From Zygnema cylindricum (lineage: Eukaryota > Streptophyta > Zygnematophyceae > Zygnematales > Zygnemataceae): a stretch of 64,000 bases of DNA. Made by a program: the position numbers and the translations under genes. Positions 36,133 to 47,779 of this stretch are shown here, piece by piece (the stretch's first letter is position 1; each line of letters opens with the position of its first letter). The stretch covers positions 62,001 to 126,000 of the forward strand of contig JBBHKE010000440.1 in NCBI GenBank assembly GCA_037447655.1, in the 5' to 3' direction. The notes under the pieces were generated by a model, which saw only the letters and a program-made list of their open reading frames with translations, was not told the DNA's origin and did no database searches.

Positions 36133-36960
36133 CGGAGTAGCGCAGATGACCAGTTACACGTGTCGAGAGATTAACGAGCGGATTGATGAAATCGGACGAA
36201 CAGAAGACAAACCGCATATCTAGAAAAGTATGGTACGGTCAGCCTAGAAGGGTAGTTGATTGACATCGAATTGACGAACGTGATTCAGAAGGGACCACAA
36301 ATGACGAAGCACACTTTGACGGTATCAAGTGCTTCGTACTACACGACAAAAGTCAGCCAGATGTTATGGACCACTGTTGACTAAGCGCCAGGAACATTTA
36401 ATGTATGGTCTTCTATTTGTAAATATCTGAAAACAAGGATTTGTAGTTTAGCTATTTTAAAATAGTGTCGCACTATTCAGATTTAGAGAAATGGCAAAAT
36501 TAGTTTTGGAAGTACTCTTAGAATAGTAAGTATAGTTTTAGTACTTTGTCATAGCATAGGATAGTACTGTAGGACAGTCACTTAGATTAGTGTGACTAGT
36601 AGATACTCACGGTGAGTATATAGTTTAGGACTTAGACAAAGTGTGATATCCAAGTCTTGGGATATTAATAAACTAAGGCAGTTTTTGTGAATCTGCAGTG
36701 TGAATATCTTATGGCTGACTAGATCAATTGAGTTGAATCTTTGAGGAGTGATTCTACACTGTGGTTATTATTGTTATGCAGAATGTGAGTCTGCATAGAT
36801 CACTGAGTTGTATTCTATTACATCTTGAAGTTGGCTGTTGAGTAGGGTGCTTAATAGCTTTTGTTTTAGATGTCTACTTCCACTACTACTATTGCTGGCT
36901 CTCCTCCTGCTACTATGGTTGTAGAACAACAAAGTATAAGAGCCTTTTTCGCATACCTGA
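36133..36960 (+). repeat. F-family LTR/leader remnant
   Basis: Similar along its length to about 19720-20530, including a stretch ending ..GTAGAACAACA followed by a decayed primer site and gag start. An ATG at about 36869 opens MSTSTTTIAG, matching the upstream frame of F. Its left part is cut by element D. Confidence 0.55.
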
Positions 36961-37019
36961 TCGCGCGAGGTCCCACACTTGTATAGAGGTTAGTTCGATA
37001 CCCATACGATACTGTACAG

Positions 37020-37520
37020 TACACCGTGAATCACTTTTAGCGCTAACAAATAATTAAAATAGAAAAACAAATAGTGTTACTAACTCTAATTTGGATTCAA
37101 TACCCTTTATCAAAAAAATACTTACTCTAATTTAGTTGATAACACTAATTTGGGTATTATTTTCCCACAGTGTAGCCGGTATAACCTGTGTTTACATTGA
37201 ACATGTGAGAACAGGTTTGCGTGATTTTACCTCATCTCGATCACTCAGAATCAAATCTGTATGCACTTTTCCATGTCGACGGACTCACTTTCATGTGACG
37301 ACGCCTTTATGTAACACTTTTTCTAACATTTTTTTTGTACGATTGTTTCGTACAATACACTATTTCAACATAGTCTAAACTAGAGTTATTAAAGCTGATT
37401 AGGCCTTAACTATATTAATGTAAAAAAACAAACATATTTATTAGTTCTATTTTATGTTCGAGGTCAAAATTTAGGGGCGCTGAATTAGTCTTATTAACGC
37501 TAATAACGATCCACGTTGTT
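37020..37520. mobile_element. Decayed TIR element (same family as 4326-5761)
   Basis: The left end TACACCGTGAATCACTTT at 37020 and the right end near 37497-37520 (reverse complement of AACGTGGATCGTTATTAGCG) are imperfect inverted repeats. The interior is AT-rich. Blocks around 37090-37215 and 37860-38060 recur at 62270-62480, indicating further degraded copies. Confidence 0.55.
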
Positions 37521-38242
37521 GTTCTGTCCCTAATTTTTTTGGCCAAAAAAATACAAATATTGTTAATATTCAAATTTGTCTCGCCTCCTTGCACTAAATT
37601 ATAATTTCGCATTAACCCTAATGAAAACGATGGATGAAGGTAATTACCTTTTTTTTACCTACCCATAGCCGATGTCTCGTGTCGATAAAGTATTATTGCG
37701 CTTTTTCTTCGATTTATTAGCTCGATGTTGATAAAAAATTATCACGATAAATGTATGTTAAACAACGTACACCTGTGATGTTTCGGTCCATAAGAAGTTT
37801 TGTAAGTGATTATTGTATAGTACGTAATGTGGTTCAATACAAATCACTTATAGTGTAAAGAAAAATAGTGTTAACCCTGGATTAGGTTTCATGACCTCGA
37901 GCCAACAAACATTAACTTTAAATAATACACAAAACACTAATTCGGATACACATTCCCATAGTGTATCCGCTATAGCATGCACTCAAAATGTAAAAGTTAA
38001 AACATGATTCACTATTTGTCTTCTTTTTTATTACAAGTAATCAAATTTGAGTGCGCTTTCTCGTGTATACGCCTCTCAATTTCCCCTGTTACAAGCGCTT
38101 TTTAAAAAAAATTGTTGTACTTAAGTACAAAATTGCAAAAACATTATATACAGATTGACACGTTTTGTACACAACAATAATTAAAAACCATACATTCAAT
38201 GTAATTGACGCTCCTTAAACCATACGCAAACCATTTCCTTAC
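37521..38242. other. AT-rich spacer with degraded TIR-family sequence
   Basis: No gene. Positions 37828-38060 resemble 62240-62480 and the interior of the neighbouring TIR element, so this is probably another old copy. It abuts the left end of element A. Confidence 0.5.
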
Positions 38243-39250
38243 TGTTGAAAATATTAGATTTATATGGTATTTTCTAGGTCTAAATTGATCAGTACAACTG
38301 AAAAAGAAAAGGGCGGACAACTTGCCTCCACCTCCTCTCTCTACATACCATACTTGTTGTAGTCACTGAGGGATAGAGAGGGTGGTTGAGCCATGGTTGT
38401 CCTAGTTTACCACGCAGGACTAAAGAGTGACTTATGTCACTCTTAACAAAAGGTTGAGTTCGACAGGACTCGAACCTCCGACCGGCAAAGCCAGGCGTAG
38501 CCATCATCTCTTCTGATTTGTCGTAGAAGTTCGTTGAAATATATAGGGTGTTATATTTATTTAAAATGTGTTTTTGACCCTAATCCGATTAACGGAATGA
38601 CGAATGAAACAACATAGAACTAAGTAATATATAGTGAGAAACATTATCTCGCAAGAAACAAAGGAATCAGACATTTGTTTCGACGGCTAATATTGAATGT
38701 CGATTTGTAATCAAACGGCAGATATCGCTGCCAAAATCGGGGAATGGTAACGTTCGCGGTTTGTGGACGTGGCGTGACCTAGAAACACGTGGAGAGATAA
38801 CATTCGGTCGCGGGATCTCTGGGGAACAGAAGGACGAGTTAAAAGTGGACACGCGTCCACTCAATGGCCTTGCCGTACACAAGCCGTATAGAAAGTACAT
38901 CGCCCGTAGTACCTTGCTGTACCCTACAATTATTTGATTGGTTCCTACGTCAGTAGATACGGGTTGTGAGAGGGGTTTAGAACTTAGAGAATTTGGTAGG
39001 TAGTGACCTCTATCCCTTAGGGGGTTTTGTATAAACGAGGCATCTTTGCCACTTCATAAGTAATCGGCTGGTTCGCCGTTTTCAGTGATTCTTTTTGCTA
39101 GAACTCAAAGGATTCCAAGCTGCACAGGGGTGTAGTCAGACTATCAGTTTGCTCTCTTGGGGAGCAGTGGTTGTGGCTTGAAGTGGGTTAGTTAAAAACT
39201 ATCTAGAGGCTTCTTGAATTCGGTAGTCTAATGGAGGACACAACATTGGA
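38243..39250 (+). repeat. A 5' LTR
   Basis: 1008 bp. TATAAA at 39030-39035 marks a likely promoter about 790 bp in. The terminal CA is mutated to GA. An in-frame ATG lies at 39231-39233. Confidence 0.9.
38448..38476 (-). promoter_or_regulatory. B-box and T4 run, antisense in A 5' LTR
   Basis: The minus strand carries GGTTCGAGTCC (38476-38466), an exact consensus match, then TTTT at 38451-38448. The A 3' LTR has the same pair at 43825-43815 and 43800-43797. Confidence 0.55.
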
Positions 39251-42200
39251 GGTTATGGGTCCACCCTCTAGGGTGCCCACCTTCAATGGATCTGTGTTCA
39301 TCTATGGGGAAGCCATGATGATGGGGGCTTTTTGTGACAAATGATACTGGGGTATCGTCAATGGATAAGTGAAACTTCCACCCTCGGGAACTCCACCAGC
39401 ATTTGGAGGAGTAAGGTTTTTTCTGCAGCAGCGACTACTTCAACGAAGAGGTAGATGATGGGGATAGTAGTGTGTCCAAAAAGGGGAAAGGGAAAGAGAC
39501 ACCCCTCACTCCTATTGCCACGACACCTAGAGCGGAGGCCGTGAAGACCACGGAGAACGACACTCAAATGTTTGAAGATGTAAATATGGCTGCCAAGAAC
39601 TTCATTCTAAGGCACCTCACTCAGGCTTTGGCCACCCCTCACCTTCACATTTATAAGGCCGAGGAGTTGTGGGTGAGTTTGGTGGAAATCTATAGAGCTA
39701 GTACTATTACGGTGCTCCAGTTGGCTGAACAAAGGTTAGGGAATCACACTTACAAAGGGGGAAAGATGTTAGACTATTGTAATGATCTCTCTTGTTTGTA
39801 TATGGAAATAGAGAGTGTTGGGTGGACAGGTACAATAAAGATGAAAGTTAACACTCTCATCATGAAGATACCAGACGAGTATGAAAACATAATGTACTGA
39901 TTACAAGAAATGACTGACAGTTCATCGAAGTGGGACACAATGGTCAGGATGATACTTATGCAAGAGAACACAATTGAGATTAGGAGGGGGGGAAAGTGCA
40001 TCTAAGCTCTAGCTGCAGGAGGAAATTGATGGGGGAAGGATCCGAAGAAACCATTCAAAGGAGAAAGAGATCAGTCTGGAGGACCGAGGCCCCCAAAGGG
40101 TCTTTGTAACTTTTGCAAAAAGCCGGGACACTTCATAGCGGATTGTGTCAAGTTGACGGAGATGAGGCTCCAAGATAACCGTGGAGGGGGTTCTTCCGAA
40201 GGGAAGAAGAAGGCACTTGTGTTCACAAAAGTGAGAGAAGAGACCGAGGACGAGTCCTCTAAGGGAGGATAGGGAGCTTCTTCTTGACGAGAGTTTGGAG
40301 GAGAAAGAGATCCATTGGAAACAGAAGTGTGATCTTGGATCAATTCGGAAAGCTCCACAGGAAGGATGGATTATCGACTCAAGTGCATCCATGCATATAT
40401 GTCGTGATAAGCACCTCTTTACTAAGCTTAGGAAAATCCCTACTGTAGAGATAGAGTATAGGGATGGGGAGTGGTTACAACAAATCTGGTGGGGTGGGTA
40501 GATTTGAAAGTCTTAGTGGAGGGAAAGTCTTCTAATACTCACCTTCTCAGATGTACTCTACATTCCTCAGCTGAGTAATAATCTTGTCTCTACCTCTGTG
40601 TTAGATGACAAAGAGTTTGATACCTTCCCTAGAAAAGGAGTCTTTACAGCCAAGTATGGGGATGAAGTCTACTTCACGGTAGATAAGGGTAGCCAAGGAA
40701 TGTTTAGGCTTAACCTGAGTAATGAAAAAAATAATGCTTACTATGTTGGTGTTCCAAAGTTGATGATTTGGCATAAGCGATTGGGGCATGTGCATTTTGA
40801 TAGGTTGAGGGAAATGAAAAAGCTTGGAATAGTAGAAGGCATTCAGTTCGGGGATAATGAAATGGTGGATGATTGTAGTGGCTGTGATCAAGGTAAGGCT
40901 CATAGAATTCCCTTTCCCAAAGCCGCCATATATAGAGGTGAGAAAGTACTAGATCTGGTCCACACAGATATCTTGGGACCTGCAAAAGTATCGTCGGTTG
41001 GAGGAAAGAGGTTTATGTTGACAATAACCAATGACTGGTCTAGATACTCTAGAGTCTACTTCCTAAAAACAAAGTGTGAAACACAAACTTACTTGAAAGA
41101 ATATAAAGCCAGGATTGAGAAGTTGCATGGAAACCCCATTAAGAGAATCAAGAGTGATAATTGGGGAGAATATACCTCTAACCAATTTGAGGAATACTTG
41201 AGAGATGAGGGAGTTCAACAACGGACTACTATACCATATAACCTGGAACAGAATGGGGTAGGTGAGAGGTTGAACCGAACACTAGGAGATAGTGCACGAA
41301 GTATGTTGGCCGACAAGAAAATAGGAAAGAGATTTTGGGCAAAAGCCATGAACCGTGCCAACTACATTAACAATACAGTCCTTACCTTAGCTATAAACGG
41401 GATGACACCTTATGAGAGATAGGTTGGAAGGAAACCAAATATGTCTCACCTTAAAGTATTCGGTAGCCAAGTTTGCAGTCTTGACACAGATAGGAAACAC
41501 TGGAAACTAGATGCTAAGGGAAAACCTGGATACTTTATAGGATATGATGAGGATGTTAGGGGTATAGAGTCTATGACTTAGCAAAGAGAGATATCATTTT
41601 GGTTCAGCACCTAGTTGTCATGGATGAACGGAAGTCATTTGACCCTTTTAAATATACCAAGATTATAAGAATCAGATGTGAGTCCGAAGGTGAGGAGGAC
41701 TCCATCTTTCCCGAAAGGGTTATGAGTGAAACATGGATTGCAAATTCAGGGGAGATCCCAGATACACGAGATCCACCGAAAACCTCTCATATTTTTATGG
41801 ACTTGGAGGAGACACAAGAGGGGGAACCAGAACCCGCTTCCAAAGATAGGGGAGCTGATGAGACAGTTAGGAGAAATTCAAGACTTCCCTCCATCCTAAC
41901 TTCAGAGGTTGAGGGAGGGAGAAGAAGCTGCAAAAGGATACAAGAAAAACATGCCCCTCACAAGGTAACTAAGCTATCTCACCCAAATGAGCCTCAGTCA
42001 TACTTGGAGGCATTGAACAGTCTGGAGAAACATAGATGGATTAGAGCCGTAAATGATGAAATGACCTCTATCATGGAAGCAAATACTTGGGAACTAGCAG
42101 ATTGTCCACTGGACAAAAAAGCGATTGGCTGTAAATGGGTGTTTAAACTAAAACTGAACCTAGATAATACCATTGAGAGATATAAGGCTCGATTGGTAGC

Positions 42201-43578
42201 GAAGGGGTTCACCCAAAAAGAGGGGATTGACTATAAGGAGACCTTTGCTCCAGTTGTTCGGTTCCCATCAGTAAGGATTCTACTCACTCTGGCAGCACAA
42301 AAAGACATGGAAATACACCAGATGGATATTAAGACTGCTTTTCTTAATGGTGAGTTAGAGGAATAAATTTTAACGAGGCAACCCTAGGGGTTCGTAGAGG
42401 ATGGAGAAAAGAGCAAAGTCTGCAGGCTCATAAAGTCTTTATATGGATTGAAGCAGGCTCCGCGACAGTGGAATAAGAAACTAGATGAGTTTCTCACCAG
42501 TCTCAAATATATCCGTATCAGCTATGACCATTCTATCTATATGTTTAAAGATGATAATGGTGTCATTTTTATTCCAATCTATGTGGATGATCTGTTTGTG
42601 CTAAGTAAGTCTTTGGAAAAGATTAATAAGTTAAAGAAAGATCTTAGAAGCAAATTTGAAATGAAAGATTTAGGTGAGGCAAGATACATTTTGGAGATCT
42701 AAATGGAGAGAGATAGGGGGAAAAGGATTATTTGACTTACTCAGAAAGAAGCAATAGGTAATATGCTTGAGAAATTCCAGATGGAAAAGGCAAACAGTTG
42801 TACCACTCCCATGGACTTGAAAAAAATAAGTGATGGGAGTGTAGAAGGAGGAGTGATAATCTTAGATGATTAGGTGAGTTTAGAGGAGAGAGTTTATGAA
42901 GTCTATCCCTTATAGCAGGTTGCAAGAAGTTTTATCTATTATATGAATTGTACAAGGCCCGACATAGTGGTAGCAGTACGAGTCCTCAGTAGGAATCTTA
43001 ACAATCCTAGGAAGAGCGATTGGGAGGCAGCTAAGAGAGTAATGAGATATCTGGTAGGAACCAGAGAGTTATGGTTGCATTTGGGAGGGGAGCACACTGA
43101 TATCACTACTTGGAGTGATGCCAGTTATGGGGACGCACCTATGAGAAGATGCACTTCAGGGTATGTGTTGTATGTGGGGGAAGGTGCTTGCTGTTGGAGC
43201 TGTAAGCAACAAAAGGTGGTTGCTCAGTCTACTATCGAGGTGGAGTATATGGCCTCTTGTTTTGCGGTGAAAGAGTTGATGTGGGTCAAGTTCTTGTTGC
43301 AAGAACTGGGGTATATGAAGAAGGGAGTGCATGAAGTGTTCTGTGATAATCAAGCTGCCATTGCAATTGCAGCTAATCTTAAACATCATTTCAAGGCTAA
43401 GCGTATGGATATAAGGTTGAGTTTTGTAAGAGAAAAAGTTGAGAATAAAATTGTGTATCTTGTATATAGATCAGATGAGGAAATGGTGGCTGATATGATA
43501 ACAAAAACAATGCCTTCTCCCAAGTTAAAATATTGCAGAGAAAAGTGTGGACTAAAACTAAAGTTAAAGTTAAACTAG
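39231..43578 (+). pseudogene. Element A gag-pol pseudogene
   Basis: A copia polyprotein frame with many stops and shifts. The ATG at 39231 in the LTR reads MEDTTLEVMGPPSRVP across the primer site. Best pieces: gag 39472-39900, zinc knuckle CNFCKKPGHFIADC at 40105-40146, protease with Gly changed to Ser (WIIDSSAS, 40367 onward), integrase 40598-41422, reverse transcriptase 41599-42702 (ending at a stop replacing a Gln codon), RNase H 42943-43578 (TWSDASYGDAPMRR, CDNQAAIAIA). A Trp codon became TAG at 41420. Gag, integrase and RNase H are close to G, E, D and C. Confidence 0.92.
39251..39263 (+). promoter_or_regulatory. Primer-binding site of A
   Basis: GGTTATGGGTCCA, one mismatch to the family. 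The internal ATG at 39255 is gag codon 9 if translation starts in the LTR. Confidence 0.75.
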
Positions 43579-43591
43579 AAAATAAGGGGAG

Positions 43592-44349
43592 TGTTGAAAA
43601 TATTAGATTTATATGGTAATTTCTAGGTCTAAGTAGATCAGTACAATAGAAAAAGAAAAAGGCGGACAGCCTGCCTCAACCTCCTCTCTCTACACACCAT
43701 ACTTGTTGTAGTCACTGAGGGATAGAGAGGGTGGTTGAGCCATGGCTGTCCTAGTTCAGTTGGCAGGACTAAAGAGTGACTTATGTCACTCTTAACAAAA
43801 GGTTGAGTCTGGCAGGACTCGAACCTCTGACCGGTAAAGCGAGGCGTAGCCATCAGCTCTTCTGGTTTGTCATAGAAGTTCGTTGAAATATATAGGGTGT
43901 TATATTTATTTAAAATGCGTTTTTGACCCTAATCCGATTAACGGAATGACGAATGAAACAACATATAACTAAGTAATATATAGTGCGAAACATTATCTCG
44001 CAAGAAACAAAGGAATCGGACATTTGTTTCGACGGCTAATATTGAATGTCGATTTGTAATCGAACGGCAGATATCGCTGCTGAAATCGCGGAATGGTCAC
44101 CTTCGCGGTTTGTGGACGTGGCGTCACCTGGCTACACGTGGAGAGATAACATTCGGTCGCGGGATCTCCGAGGAACAGAAGGACGAGTTAAAAGTGGACA
44201 CGCGTCCACTCAATGGCCTTGCCGTACACAAGCCGTATAGAAAGTACATCGCCCGTAGTACCTTTTTTTACCCTACAGTCGTTTGATTGGTTCCTACGTT
44301 AGTAGATAGGGGTTGTGAGAGGGGTTTAGAACTTAGAGAATTTGGTAGG
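43592..44349 (+). repeat. A 3' LTR, left part
   Basis: It starts TGTTGAAAATATTAG after the polypurine tract AATAAGGGGAG and aligns with the A 5' LTR until element B begins at 44350. Confidence 0.92.
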
Positions 44350-45521
44350 TGTTGATATTTGAGTATTTTCTAGGTCTGTATTATAATAGGAAAAATGTAG
44401 AGGCGGTCTACCTCTAACTCCCTTCACCAAGCCCTCACACTTGTTGTAGTCACTGAAGGCTGGGTAGGGTGACAGAGCCATGGCTGCCTAAAGCTTTGTA
44501 GTAGACAATTAGCAGAAAATAGATGGGTTTACTAAAACTATTGACGGACCCAAGAATTGATCCTGGTACCTGCCGTCCGTCAACATAGCCGTTAGCTTTG
44601 TCCGTTTAGTCTAGGACTAGTGCTAGGACGTAAACGGTTTGATAACTATATAAATTTGTACGCGTAGACGAATTCATTTAACGGCGCGAATAGATTCTTA
44701 GCACATAGATACAGTTTAGAGTAGTACGATTTATGGTATTTCACGAAACTAATACCGCGCATTTGTTTCGTCGGCGAAACAAATACCGCGCACATATTTT
44801 CGACGGGGAGAATTAAATGTTGGATTTAATCAACGGCCATGGTACGAGCCGAGATTCCAGAATGGCCGCCTCGGCGTTTTCTGACGACGCCACTCCGGAT
44901 GACACGTGGAAATGCGCTGGAGGATTGCGGAATCTTTGGAGCGCAAGATAACAAGTTTGGATGTGACATTTGTCACCTGTATGGTCTTGTCGTACAGTTT
45001 CTGTACGGAAAGTACTTCGGCGCCTGTACTTTCATGTACGGTACAGTCATGTGATTGGCGCCGTACTTCAGTAGAAGGGGTTTAGAGAGGGACTAGAACT
45101 TAGAATATTTCTGGTAGGTAGATGCCTCTCCTAGAGAGCACCTTGTATAAATGGCAAACTTTGGCCAGCCATAACTATCAACTCAGTTGACCAAATTCAG
45201 TGACTCTTGTTGCTGTGGACTCAAGGGAGTCCACGCTACACAGGGGTGTAATCGGTCAGAGTCTTTGCGTGCCTTGGTGGCTGGATTTCTTAGGGAAAGT
45301 CAAAATGAATGAATGTGTCTAAATCTCATATTCTAACTTTGCATTCTGTGGTGGAACTGAGCACACAGAAAGTGTTATTTAACAAAGGTGAAGCTATATT
45401 GGGGTTCTCATTGTCAAGGGGTTAGTCATTTGGGTTTATATCAAGTTGGAGTCGGCACTATCTAGATGAACTTCCTTTGGACCTGCGAATTCTGTGTTGC
45501 AATGGAGCCCATAGAATTTCA
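44350..45521 (+). repeat. B 5' LTR
   Basis: 1172 bp. TATAAA at 45146-45151. The hairpin GGACTCAAGGGAGTCC, which recurs in imperfect form in other LTRs, lies about 70 bp downstream. An ATG at 45502 reads in frame into gag. Confidence 0.92.
44534..44581 (-). promoter_or_regulatory. tRNA-like stem, B-box-like T arm and T4 run, antisense in B LTR
   Basis: On the minus strand GACGGAC (44581-44575) pairs perfectly with GTCCGTC (44549-44543). Between them a T-arm-like CCAGG ATCAATT CTTGG carries a 10 of 11 B-box match, and TTTT follows at 44537-44534. The loop starts with A-U-C, as in initiator tRNA-Met. The B 3' LTR repeats it around 54064-54110. Confidence 0.55.
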
Positions 45522-46708
45522 GGTTATGGGCCCACCATCTAGGGTGCCTATGTTCGATGGAAGAGACTTCACTTATTGGGAGTTTACAATGGAGGGATTG
45601 CTTTACGAGAAGCACTTATGGGGAATTGTTTCGGGACAAGTGAGGTGTCCGCTACCGGGCTTTGGAGGAGCTCACTATGGAGAATCATCTGGGGCTGCCA
45701 AGAAAACCAAACGGAGTTCAGATGCAACGGAAGGTGAAGGGAAAATCATTACCGTGGAAGGGGAAATAGGGGAGAAGGATAAAGGGAAACCTATGGTGAG
45801 GGGAGCTAGGCTCTCAGCCACGGTTCCACTCGTGGGGGTTATAACTGAACCAAAAGTTGAAGAAAATGATAGGAAAATTTGGGAATATAAAAACACTATA
45901 GCAAAACGTCTCATACCAAGATATGTGTCTAAGTTCATAGCTATCACTCTTTTTAAGTATAACTAAGTCTTCGGAAATTTGGGAAACACTAATTCAGATT
46001 TATAAGACTGAGACTATACAGAGGCAACAATTAGTAAAACAGGAAATAGAGGCCTATGTTTATAAAGGCGGTAGCATGATAGAGTTTTGCAATGATATTG
46101 CTGTGTTATATGTTGAGCTAGCTAGTGCGGGATATGTAGAATCTGAGGAGAGGAAGATTAATACACTTATCATCAAGCTCCCAGATGAGTACGAAAACAT
46201 CATTTACCGTATGCAGGGAATGGATATCTCCTCATGGACTTGGAGCATTACCAAGGGGATAATTCTTGTGAGGGAAAGCACTCTAGAGCTTCGTAGGGGA
46301 AGTGAAAGGGTGATTGCATTTACAGCTGGTGGTGACTGGCGAAAGCGTGATGTGAGGAACGGCGGTGACGAGCGGAAGTGTGATGAGGGGAAGAAAGACA
46401 AAGGTAAACCTTATCGGAACATCGGTGGAAAGAGAGGGAGAAGAAAAGAAAGGGAAGCTTTGGAAAAAGGGGTTTGCTTTGCTTGTAAGAAACCGGGTCA
46501 CTATATGGAGGAGTGTCCTTGTTTGGAAGAACTTAGAAGTTGGTTTGTGAATGAGGAGGAAGAAGGGGAAGAGGAGAAAGAGGATGAAGAAATCTTGGAG
46601 CTTCTTCATATTGGTAGAATGGAGAGAAGAGAAAAGTACACAGAAATTCCACGAAGGCAACTGTGTGCTTTTCAAGGTATAAGGGAAGTAAAGAGAGAGG
46701 AGGTACTG
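45502..46708 (+). pseudogene. Element B gag, one frameshift
   Basis: The ATG at 45502 lies in the LTR and reads MEPIEFQVMGPPSRVPMFDG. The frame runs to 45966, a single frameshift near 45940 moves it to the frame of 46076-46711, and gag-type sequence continues (SSEIWETLIQIY, LPDEYENIIYRM). The zinc knuckle CFACKKPGHYMEEC near 46475-46516 is intact. It is followed by a Glu-rich stretch. The frame is then cut by element C at 46709. Family role: capsid/nucleocapsid protein that packages RNA. This is one of the least damaged gags in the window. Confidence 0.85.
45522..45534 (+). promoter_or_regulatory. Primer-binding site of B
   Basis: GGTTATGGGCCCA, exact complement of TGGGCCCATAACC of initiator tRNA-Met. 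It contains the ATG at 45526. Confidence 0.85.
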
Positions 46709-47766
46709 TGAAACTCTGAGACCTCCATAAGTCCTCAGAGTGGACAGCTTCCAACAAGCCTCTAGGATAACCTTGACCCCTTTGTGTTTCAGCAAAAATA
46801 ACTACCACCCTGGCAGACAAAAACACTGACCAACTTCACCCCTGTGAAGACAAGACTCCCTTGAGACGATAGCAAAAAGAATCTCTGAATTTGCTCCCCT
46901 GAGCAGTAAGTTATGGAGGGTCAAAGTTGACCTTTTGTACAGAAGCTCTCTCGGAGAGAGGGTCCTATCTTCTAATTTTTCTAAGTCCTATCTCTCTCAC
47001 AGACTCTATCTACTGATGTACTGAGCCAATCAGAATTGAGTACCGTACGCAAAAGTACAGCTGCCGGTGTACTTTATGTACGGACATTGTACGACATGGC
47101 CTAATTGTCGACACGTGGTATGTCCGAATTCGCTCGCTTAATCCTCGGAGATGACGCGATCCAATGTCATTCCGCCACATGTCATCCGATGTGGCGATGA
47201 CCACAAACCACCGAAATCCTCTTCCGCAATCTCGGCGTTAGTTATGGTCGTCTGATTAAATTCACATTTAATCGTAGCCGTAATAAATACATGCGCGGTA
47301 TTCGTTTCACTAAAGAAATAAATGCGCGGTATTGGTTTCGTATCCGTACCGGAATCCGTACTTTTACATTTACTGGATATATGTCTCCCGTAATCAGTTA
47401 TAGTTAAATGAACTTTTCTACGCATAAATGTTTAATAATTATCAAACCCCATAATACGTAACACTACTTCTAGAATTAACGGCTAAGGCTACAGGCTACC
47501 GGCTGTCTGCCGGCCGGTAGGTACCAGGATCAAATCCTATGGCCAGCACATATCTTTTAGTAAATTAAACCCCTAACTAAAATATATTTTCCCGTAAACC
47601 TCTGGATAGCCTAGGTAGCCATCATGGCTTTAGCTCCCTCTCCAATTTCTCAGTGACTGCGACAAGTTTGAGAGTTGGAGAGAGAAGTAAGAGGTAGACT
47701 GCCTCGGCTTCTTTCTTATTTCTATTCAGACCAAGAAAATACTTTAAAAGACCATTAATTTCTACA
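46709..47766 (-). repeat. C 3' LTR
   Basis: 1058 bp, next to a polypurine tract (complement of CTCCCCTTATTTTC at 47767-47780). A B-box match GGATCAAATCC lies on the plus strand at 47527-47537. Confidence 0.9.
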
Positions 47767-47779
47767 CTCCCCTTATTTT

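Noticed and set aside
29765-36137. Target duplication around element D
   Set aside because: The flanking five-mers GCTCT and CGGAG do not match in either orientation shift I tried.
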